Origin: Silvibacterium bohemicum
Lineage (GTDB): Bacteria > Acidobacteriota > Terriglobia > Terriglobales > Acidobacteriaceae
Assembly: GCF_001006305.1 (NCBI RefSeq)
Contig: NZ_LBHJ01000018.1
Coordinates: 17,320-81,319, forward strand
DNA: 64,000 nt
Reading direction: 5' to 3'
Under the pieces are notes generated by a model. The model saw only the letters and a program-made list of their open reading frames with translations. It was not told the DNA's origin and did not search any database. Shown in pieces: positions 58,684 through 64,000 of this stretch. The stretch's first letter is position 1. The number at the start of each line of letters is the position of its first letter. A program made the translations under genes and the position numbers.

Positions 58684-58890
58684 TGTGTCATCGCTGCTGA
58701 CACGATCGGCGCTCCTTGAAGTTGTAGTAGAAAACTACTGCAATCGTAGTAGAACCATACTGCGGTTCAATGGCAAACAAACGGGCAATTCGTCGTGGCA
58801 GACCTTCTCGAAAACCTTCTTCAGTTCAAAAGTGATGTTTACGTCACTTTATCCAGGTATTCGACCCAAAAGTGATGTATTCATCACTTT
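58684..58890. repeat. Repeat-rich intergenic region with tandem palindromes
   Basis: In order: the inverted repeat GTGTCA/TGACAC (58685-58703); two 18-nt direct repeats GTAGTAGAA-NNN-TACTGC (58724-58741 and 58746-58763); and two 22-bp palindromes, AAAGTGATG-NNNN-CGTCACTTT (58829-58850) and AAAGTGATG-TATT-CATCACTTT (58869-58890), 40 bp apart. The region lies between two convergent genes, so a promoter is not expected. Candidates are an origin of transfer, an attachment region or operators. Confidence 0.7.
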
Positions 58891-58914
58891 CGCATTGGAT
58901 GGGCGGCCCAAAAA

Positions 58915-59298
58915 TCAAGGTAGCTCGATCTCCTGAATGTCCACTGTTTCTTTGTGAAGATCGATCTCAATCACACGATTGATGAGGTTCGTGCGTCCTG
59001 CTAAGTATTCAAGTCCAGCCCGGAACAATTGTCTTTGAACTTCTGGCCGCATCAACGGCAAGATAATAACGAGTCCGGGATGAATTTCAGCTTTGCGTGA
59101 GAGTTTCCGAAAGTCCTGGGCGTTGTTGGTGACGAAGATCGAATCGTCCTGAAGCGCACGCTTCCATAGCTGCCAGTCTGGGGCACCCTTCAAGCCGAGA
59201 TGCTCGATGTGGTAAGCGGTGTACCCCAGCCCGTTTGCGACTTCGACGAGGCTGGCATGAAGACACTCGTCGATCAGGAATGAGAGCGTATCAGGCAC
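58915..59298 (-). CDS. DUF5615 PIN-like toxin
   Basis: The 127-residue protein has the DUF5615 PIN-like fold: FLIDECLHASLVEVANGLGY at the start with the conserved Asp-Glu, GAPDWQLWKRALQDDSIFVT in the middle and NNAQDFRKL, where the family usually has T-x-D-x-D-F. The second acidic position is reduced (N-N-A-Q-D-F), so one metal ligand may be altered. Such proteins are predicted RNases paired with DUF433 antitoxins. The start overlaps the upstream DUF433 gene by 8 bp, the normal antitoxin-toxin order. A long C-terminal segment, RAGLEYLAGRTNLINRVIEI, is helical then strand. Confidence 0.82.
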   Translation of the reverse strand: MPDTLSFLIDECLHASLVEVANGLGYTAYHIEHLGLKGAPDWQLWKRALQDDSIFVTNNAQDFRKLSRKAEIHPGLVIILPLMRPEVQRQLFRAGLEYLAGRTNLINRVIEIDLHKETVDIQEIELP

Positions 59299-59893
59299 GC
59301 TTTAGAGGATATGCCTTTCGTGCAATGACACGCGCCCCTCGCGGCAACCGTGTTTGAGCCTTAGGACCACGCCGGGGGTGAGCTTGCACGTAAAGCTCCG
59401 CCAACGCGATGTGCTCGCGTGTAAGGCTTGGATACCCTTCTAGAATCTCCTCGACCGATGCTCCTTGACTCCGCATCTCTGCGACGAGCTGCACAGGAAT
59501 CCGCGTCCCGCGGATTACGGATGTCCCTCCCATGATCTCGGGGTCTTCGACGACCATCGCATGTGCTTTCTTATAGCTGGTCATCGCACTCTTGAGGTCC
59601 GTTCTGGCCCTGCGCACTTCGATGATGACTGCTTCGGATTCCTTGAGTTGGGGAATATTGGGTTGGGCAAGGACGGCACGATAGATGCGTCTGCGATATG
59701 CAAGTGGAAGCCGCCCTACGCCAAGCTGCTCCAGCTTCAAACAAAGCAGCCCATCACTGGAAATGATCCGCTGCACAATGCGTCCAGAGCGTACTCTCCG
59801 CGATGGCACAGCGTCGTCCTCAAGCGCACGACGCACGGCGGTCAGTGGCAGCCCGGTAAGCAACGATGCTTCATTCGGTGTATAGCCGGTCAT
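59291..59893 (-). CDS. DUF433 antitoxin with N-terminal HTH
   Basis: The protein has 200 residues. The N-terminal part is MerR-like: YTPNEASLLTGLPLTAVRRA (about 3-25). The C-terminal DUF433 domain is textbook: VVEDPEIMGGTSVIRGTRIP, VQLVAEMRSQGASVEEILEG and YPSLTREHIALAELYVQ. The N-terminal HTH probably gives autoregulation. Its stop region overlaps the toxin start. It ends with a basic tail. Together they form a VapBC-like module, probably for stability of the mobile region or phage defence. Confidence 0.88.
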   Translation of the reverse strand: MTGYTPNEASLLTGLPLTAVRRALEDDAVPSRRVRSGRIVQRIISSDGLLCLKLEQLGVGRLPLAYRRRIYRAVLAQPNIPQLKESEAVIIEVRRARTDLKSAMTSYKKAHAMVVEDPEIMGGTSVIRGTRIPVQLVAEMRSQGASVEEILEGYPSLTREHIALAELYVQAHPRRGPKAQTRLPRGARVIARKAYPLKRA

Positions 59894-60011
59894 GGATGGT
59901 TCCCCTTGCCTAATTCTACCCCATGAGGGACATAAATAGCGATTGCACTTGGCTCACTACGCAGCATTCGCCGCAAGAGCTTTCTTCCCTGCCGTGGGTG
60001 TGGTCGGGCGT

Positions 60012-60038
60012 TTGACACCAAATATACTTTCGTATTAT
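60012..60038 (+). promoter_or_regulatory. Candidate promoter of the HigB-HigA/ImmA operon
   Basis: TTGACA at 60012-60017 and TATTAT at 60033-60038 are separated by 15 nt, slightly short of the ideal 17. It lies about 115 bp before the toxin start in an otherwise gene-free 260-nt gap. Confidence 0.35.
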
Positions 60039-60154
60039 CTTCGCCAAGCACTCTTCTTGGAGAAACTGCCTGGATTCCCACAGAGGTATAGATTCGTTTG
60101 TTCGATATAGGATTGGTAGAACTCAAACGACTTCCCGCAACATGACGTTCAACC

Positions 60155-60475
60155 TTGACAGTTGGCTACTCCACAAAGGCGCTGAGAAACATGGCGGGGA
60201 GTAAAACTCTTCCAGCCCACAAGTACGGTAGAGCGGTTGGCGCGGCATTTCACGCTAGGCTCGCTGATGTTTGGGCTGCCCGCAATGTGGCTGAACTTCC
60301 GCTTTGGGAAACGGTATCCGGTACTCCCAACAGATTCTTAGTTCCGGTCGCTGAGGGCTGTTTTTTGGTTTTTGAGTCAAATCACGCCGCCTATCGCGAG
60401 GCGGGTACAACCATGGCGGTCAACTGGCGGCAGGTAACACGAGTTAAACTGTTAGAGGTGAGGTTCAATGGCTAA
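60155..60475 (+). CDS. HigB-like toxin (RelE/ParE superfamily)
   Basis: The protein has 106 residues with a TTG start at 60155; ATG 60191 would remove the first strand. The layout matches HigB-type mRNA-cleaving toxins: first strand and helix GYSTKALRNMAGSKTLPAHK, second helix VGAAFHARLADVWAARNVAE with LPL, then strands PNRFLVPVAEGCFLVFESNH and VTRVKLLEVRF. The usual R-x-L-F-segment reads CFLVFESNH, so catalytic identity is uncertain. It overlaps the next gene by 8 bp, toxin first, as in HigBA systems. It probably inhibits translation when the antitoxin is lost. Confidence 0.72.
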   Translation: MTVGYSTKALRNMAGSKTLPAHKYGRAVGAAFHARLADVWAARNVAELPLWETVSGTPNRFLVPVAEGCFLVFESNHAAYREAGTTMAVNWRQVTRVKLLEVRFNG

Positions 60476-61553
60476 TACCGCATTTCGTCCGAATTGGGCA
60501 TCGCCTCCAGGGGAAACGATTCGCGCCGTTCTTCACGCGAAGGGTGTAGGCATTGATGTTTTTCGGCTTGAGATAGGTCTCAATGAGAGACAAGCTACGG
60601 ATCTACTTGCGGGCGTGTTACCAGTGACACCCGTCATTGCGAAAAACCTAGCGAAATCGGTTGGTTCCACTGCGCACTTCTGGCTTGAGCGTCAAAAGCA
60701 ATATCGGGACAGTTTGGAAGAGTTAGCGGCTGCCGAACCGGAGTTGGGCGAATGGAGCGCGACTTTCCCGGTAAAGAAGATGATTGACTCGGGTTGGCTA
60801 CCTAAGCCCTATGCAAAAGGCGATGTGGCTTTTGAGCTACTTGATTATTTCGACATAGGGAGTGTAGAAGAGTGGCGTAAAAAGTATCCTACTCGTCTCG
60901 GGCTTGCGAAATTCAGGACATCGTCGGCATTTCAGAATGATATGCCGACGACGTTGGCTTGGATCCGTCGTGGAGAGTTGCTTGCCGAAGATATCGAGTG
61001 CGCAAAATGGGATCGGCAAAGCTTCTCCACTAGCCTACGAGAACTGAAGCCACTTTCTAAAATTGAAGACCCAAAGAAATTTCTTCCTGTTCTTCAGAGA
61101 GAATGTGCGAGACACGGTGTAGCAGTCATAGTGAGCCGATCTATTCCTGGTTGTGCAGCCAGCGGTGCGACCCTCATGCTGAGTGAAGATAAGGCCCTAC
61201 TTTTATTGAGTGCCAGATTTCTCTCAGATGATCAATTCTGGTTTTCATTTTTTCATGAGGCTGGACACTTGGTATTGCACGGAGACGAACCTCATATTGA
61301 GCAAGAGAGTGCCTTAACTCCTAAGCAAGAGGCTGAGGCGAATCAATTCGCAGAAAAGATCATTCTGGAACCTGGGGGTGAGGCTACTCTGAAAGCCATC
61401 AGGGTCAATCCATTCTCAATAGCTAGGCTCGCACGCCAATGCAACGTTTCTGCCGGTGTGATCGTCGGGCAGCTTCAACATCAAGAACGGATCTCTCCGA
61501 AACTGTTCAACAAGTTCAAGACACGTTACAACGTGAGTAGCTTCACCCTCTAA
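60468..61553 (+). CDS. HigA-like antitoxin fused to ImmA/IrrE zinc peptidase
   Basis: The protein has 361 residues. The N-terminal XRE/HigA-type HTH (about 12-75) is PPGETIRAVLHAKGVGIDVF with IGLNERQATDLLAGVLPVTP and IAKNLAKSVGSTAHFWLERQ, as in HigA. The middle (80-220) is helical. The C-terminal ImmA/IrrE metallopeptidase domain shows FFHEAGHLVLHGDE (HExxH near 263) with ALTPKQEAEANQFAEKIIL supplying the third ligand. Such fusions occur in toxin-antitoxin and phage-repressor systems, where the peptidase may cleave a regulator. It overlaps the HigB-like gene by 8 bp and its 3' end overlaps the convergent gene by 11 bp. Confidence 0.85.
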   Translation: MANTAFRPNWASPPGETIRAVLHAKGVGIDVFRLEIGLNERQATDLLAGVLPVTPVIAKNLAKSVGSTAHFWLERQKQYRDSLEELAAAEPELGEWSATFPVKKMIDSGWLPKPYAKGDVAFELLDYFDIGSVEEWRKKYPTRLGLAKFRTSSAFQNDMPTTLAWIRRGELLAEDIECAKWDRQSFSTSLRELKPLSKIEDPKKFLPVLQRECARHGVAVIVSRSIPGCAASGATLMLSEDKALLLLSARFLSDDQFWFSFFHEAGHLVLHGDEPHIEQESALTPKQEAEANQFAEKIILEPGGEATLKAIRVNPFSIARLARQCNVSAGVIVGQLQHQERISPKLFNKFKTRYNVSSFTL

Positions 61554-62502
61554 ATTGGACCGGGTCAGTTGGACTTTTCTGCCAATTACAGAGACTGTCT
61601 TCGATTACCTGTTTGTCGACCTGCAAATGTGAAGCTAATGAATCAGACAGCGATTCCAGCTTTTTACTTGACCCCTTCGATTTCAATTTTCCGCTGAAAA
61701 GAAGGCGCGCTCCTGCCACCGGTCCGGTCGCACCATCAAAATGGACTGAATCGGGACGAATTGCCGCTAGTCCAAGTTTGCCTATCATAGACAAATAGTC
61801 GAACTTGGCTGTTCGCCCAAATGATCTGACTGCGTTCATCTCCTTGTAGAGATGTGCAAATGCTTCCTCTGGATTATCATCGGCGGCCGCCAAAGCATTT
61901 GCAAACAGTTTTCCATGGCCGCCTGAATCTGTTACCCAAGATATGTAGGTATGGACCGCCTCACCAGTGCCATTAGGTTTCCACGCATCGAGACTTTGAT
62001 ACTTGCGATGATTCCCAAACCCTCGGTGTATGCCACCCAATGTCTTGAGATTCTGTTGATTCTTGTCTAACCAGTGCCTGAATTCTAGTGGATCTTTGCT
62101 AACTTCCGCCCACGTCCAAACTCTTCCGTGGCCTAACCTTCCATAGACGTCGGCTATAAGTCGGTAGCCGCTCTTAACATTTTTCCCAAAATGCACGAAA
62201 AGAAACACGAGCCAAGACGCCTCGTCTATATCGCCCACTTGTTTGTATAAGATTGCAGCCCGCACAGGATCGAAATAATCAGTTGCCGGATCTTTTCGCG
62301 ATTCCGCGATTGACCGGTTGGACACTTGCTGCACGAAGCGAATCCGCCTGATGCTTTCGACTATTTGGAAGATGAAAGTACGCCTCGCTTCCTCATCTTC
62401 AATACCAGGCAATGGGTGGACATTTGCTTCAAAGGCTTCTAACCGCTTAGATGTCGCTTTTGCGAAAACCAAGTCTTCTTTACGCATGAGGAGCCACACC
62501 AA
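61543..62502 (-). CDS. Uncharacterised protein paired with a TS-like enzyme (possible HhH/HMUDK-like helical protein)
   Basis: The protein has 319 residues, mostly helical. The motif-rich core reads KTLGGIHRGFGNHRKYQSLD, then GEAVHTYISWVTDSGGHGKL, FDYLSMIGKLGLAAI and FDGATGPVAGARLLF. The GATGPVAGARLLF stretch and IHRGFGNHRKYQ look like nucleic-acid-binding or helix-hairpin-helix turns. From memory this resembles proteins predicted to act with pyrimidine hydroxymethylases in DNA base modification (alpha-glutamyl/putrescinyl-thymine pathway, HMUDK-type helical domain), but I cannot verify this. It overlaps the synthase-like gene by 23 bp (coupled). Its 3' end overlaps the HigA-ImmA gene by 11 bp. 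Function is open. Confidence 0.55.
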   Translation of the reverse strand: MVWLLMRKEDLVFAKATSKRLEAFEANVHPLPGIEDEEARRTFIFQIVESIRRIRFVQQVSNRSIAESRKDPATDYFDPVRAAILYKQVGDIDEASWLVFLFVHFGKNVKSGYRLIADVYGRLGHGRVWTWAEVSKDPLEFRHWLDKNQQNLKTLGGIHRGFGNHRKYQSLDAWKPNGTGEAVHTYISWVTDSGGHGKLFANALAAADDNPEEAFAHLYKEMNAVRSFGRTAKFDYLSMIGKLGLAAIRPDSVHFDGATGPVAGARLLFSGKLKSKGSSKKLESLSDSLASHLQVDKQVIEDSLCNWQKSPTDPVQFRG

Positions 62503-63523
62503 AAGGCAATTCGGGAGCTGACACAGCAGGCACCGTTTCGCGCTTTTCGGCCTTTTGTTGCCTCATCTCAATGTATGCAATATAAGCATCTGAATGCATC
62601 CGCTTGCGCATGTTGCGAAGCATAGCTGCAGATGCATCATCCTTGCCAGCGCGGAATATGGACAGAAGCCTAGCTAGATCTTGCCAATATACCGGTAAGT
62701 CAGTCGGTATTCGTGGATGTCTGCCGAGGCGAGTAGCACGTTCAAATCGGAGAATTGTCTCAATTTGCGGGAATGGATCTCCTAAAGGCATGATTGGCAT
62801 AGCTACTTTCTTCTGGAAGCCCTCAGCTAAGTAGCGCTCCGCTTTTCTCCTATCGGCGTCATACAGATGAAGACTCCCTACTAAGTGCTTATAACGCCCC
62901 GGCTCAACATTTAATGCCATAGCTATGATTTCTTGGATCATGGTGAACGCAAAAATATCACCGGGCAGGCCCACGTATGCGTCATTGGACCTCATATGGG
63001 TGATCAACTCTAAACGGCGTCCCCTCAGAAGAAACTGCAACGTACAAGTGCAGGGGACCTCTGGAAGGTTGGCCTGTGTATCCTTCGGCTGATAGATAGG
63101 AATTACAGCACGTCTTGTGTCAGGCTTTTTCTTGATGAGGTCAACGACCCACTTCAGTTGGTCTTTGTTTTTCGCTCGAAGCCTCGGTCCATAGGCAGCC
63201 ATGACCTTAGTCGCACCTTTGTAATCCGGCTTGTAATCCTTGATGTAGTACCTGATGAATGAAAAGTCATCATTTCCGGCGAGGTACCAAAGAAATTCGC
63301 CAAGCCAACTAAAGATCACTGCACGGGCTTCCGTGCGACTCATGCGTGCCCTTGGGTTGGTCAATTCCAGAACCACTCCAGTGACTTCAAAGGCTTTGCC
63401 CTTACTCGGGTATGTCTCCTGGCCTGACGCAATGAGCCGGCGGAAGACCTCGTTTAGGAGATCGTCAAGCGTTGATGCACGGACTTTCAAGCGCACCTCT
63501 AAGGATGATTGTGATTGGCACAC
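62480..63523 (-). CDS. Thymidylate synthase homologue with dCMP-type specificity residue
   Basis: The protein has 347 residues with a GTG start at 63523 (MCQSQSSLEV). It has the thymidylate synthase fold: TEARAVIFSWLGEFLWYLAG near the N-terminus, the phosphate-binding arginines in KKPDTRRAVIPIYQP, the nucleophile Cys in EVPCTCTLQFLL, the motif MRSNDAYVGLPGDIFAFTM, and HLYD near VGSLHLYDAD. In E. coli ThyA the motif is RSxDxxxGLPxN, and that Asn selects dUMP; here it is Asp, as in dCMP hydroxymethylase (T4 gp42), so dCMP is the likelier substrate. The product would be a 5-substituted dCMP. A C-terminal tail of about 60 residues exceeds ThyA. It is divergent from the SIR2 gene and overlaps its partner by 23 bp. 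Confidence 0.85.
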   Translation of the reverse strand: MCQSQSSLEVRLKVRASTLDDLLNEVFRRLIASGQETYPSKGKAFEVTGVVLELTNPRARMSRTEARAVIFSWLGEFLWYLAGNDDFSFIRYYIKDYKPDYKGATKVMAAYGPRLRAKNKDQLKWVVDLIKKKPDTRRAVIPIYQPKDTQANLPEVPCTCTLQFLLRGRRLELITHMRSNDAYVGLPGDIFAFTMIQEIIAMALNVEPGRYKHLVGSLHLYDADRRKAERYLAEGFQKKVAMPIMPLGDPFPQIETILRFERATRLGRHPRIPTDLPVYWQDLARLLSIFRAGKDDASAAMLRNMRKRMHSDAYIAYIEMRQQKAEKRETVPAVSAPELPFGVAPHA

Positions 63524-63812
63524 TTATTGTATCTCTAAATTATTGAATCGGCAGTCCTCTTCATTGTCGGGGCAGGTTCCTCCGCGTGACCCTGGAAAAA
63601 TGATCCCTCACTTTAAGTAGCAGTCGGATCCCAATTGCTGTACCGCGCTGGCTAGAGCTCTATGGGGGTGACCTGCAAACTTTTATCAAGGTGGTTCAAC
63701 CGCCGCTTTAGTTCAGCAGCGCTGAGAATCGCGCGTATGGCTGGGATACCATAGCTGCACCACCCATTTGTTGCGAACAGTCGTGCAAAGTTGAGTTAAC
63801 GGCGTAACGTGT
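63524..63812. promoter_or_regulatory. Divergent intergenic region between the TS-like and SIR2-like genes
   Basis: These 289 nt separate the two start codons. No frame is supported inside, and no clear operator was recognised. It must hold both promoters if the starts are correct, making shared control of the two units possible. Confidence 0.4.
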
Positions 63813-64000
63813 ATGGACATTTCAGCCCTCAAATTGGCGATACAGCAGCACATGAGCGATGGCTTGGTAACGATCGTCGGCTCGGGTTTGTCGTGCGCCG
63901 AAGGCATTCCAGGCATGAACGCTCTTGCAAGTCACCTATGCTCTGCGATGCCATCGCTCGTGGGGGGCTCCCTCCTTGACGAATGGGTCAAAGTGTCGCC
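63813..64000 (+). CDS. SIR2-like protein, N-terminal part (runs off window)
   Basis: The frame from ATG 63813 is open to the window end (62 codons). It reads LVTIVGSGLSCAEGIPGM, the NAD-binding GSGxS...(G)IP signature that opens SIR2 domains (GAGxSxxSGIPDF in sirtuins), followed by a helical stretch ALASHLCSAMP. The Ala-Gly and Asp-Phe of deacetylase sirtuins are replaced, as in the SIR2-like domains of antiphage systems that destroy NAD. The catalytic Asn/His region lies outside the window. No strong Shine-Dalgarno sequence is visible. It is divergent from the TS-like gene. The rest of the gene is needed to know which effector family it belongs to. Confidence 0.75.
   Translation, partial: MDISALKLAIQQHMSDGLVTIVGSGLSCAEGIPGMNALASHLCSAMPSLVGGSLLDEWVKVS

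Noticed and set aside
63713-63916. Minus-strand frame of 67 aa overlapping the SIR2 start
   Set aside because: It is antiparallel to the GSGLS-containing SIR2 start, which matches a known family signature.
1-64000. tRNA, rRNA or riboswitch genes
   Set aside because: I looked for tRNA-like TTCGANNC arms with CCA-adjacent stems and for familiar riboswitch cores while reading and found none I could support; a tRNAscan/Infernal run would be decisive.

Overview
The window looks like a chromosome or large-plasmid segment of a subdivision 1 Acidobacteriota (Terriglobia; Granulicella, Terriglobus or Edaphobacter type). This rests on remembered family resemblances (a tricorn-like S41 peptidase with a TolB propeller, acidobacterial CPBP and outer-membrane proteins, a Trb-type conjugation set); no 16S or other marker gene is present.

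Left part (1-14.3 kb) is accessory DNA full of insertion sequences. It holds an IS5-family transposase running off the left edge, a short type I-C-like CRISPR array cut by an IS66 element, a fragment of an IS3 element, a large secreted tricorn-like peptidase, a proline iminopeptidase-like hydrolase, and a stretch of gene remains (SDR dehydrogenase, GNAT acetyltransferase, amidohydrolase/CocE chimera). An IS110 element interrupted by IS3 closes it. The middle (14.3-28 kb) is a leftward series: CPBP membrane protein, CocE/NonD alpha-beta hydrolase, cytochrome P450, amidohydrolase, APC amino-acid permease, GNAT acetyltransferase, and two paralogous beta-lactamase-fold proteins that lack the catalytic SxxK. 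Intact genes here match the decayed fragments at 9-12 kb.

From 28 to 39.3 kb lie an AraC regulator, a complete tripartite RND efflux operon (TolC-like, membrane fusion protein, RND pump, DUF2147 protein), a divergent outer-membrane-type gene and TetR regulator with a palindrome in the shared promoter, and a LysR regulator.

From 39.3 to 58.7 kb there is a conjugation module almost entirely on the minus strand. One block (56986 down to 47194) runs trbC-trbD-trbE-trbG-trbI-trbJ-trbL-trbF, a degenerate receiver protein and a C5 DNA methyltransferase. A second block runs from two ssb genes through small genes and two replication-relaxation-like winged-helix proteins to the VirD4/TraG coupling protein and trbB. 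An adenine/N4-cytosine-type methyltransferase and a small HTH gene sit at the right. No relaxase or integrase is recognisable. The module carries repeated non-coding elements: a ~200-nt structured repeat before ssb and before the methyltransferase, a 38-nt element before trbC and before the HTH gene, hairpins with stop codons in their loops, and a 21-bp perfect inverted repeat.

The right end (58.9-64 kb) is a defence-like island: a DUF433/DUF5615 toxin-antitoxin pair, a HigB-like toxin with a HigA-ImmA/IrrE fusion, and a divergent locus with a SIR2-like gene (entering from the window edge) on one side and a thymidylate-synthase homologue plus an uncharacterised, possibly HhH-containing protein on the other. 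The synthase homologue carries Asp where thymidylate synthase has its dUMP-selecting Asn. This locus is the best candidate here for an undescribed system.
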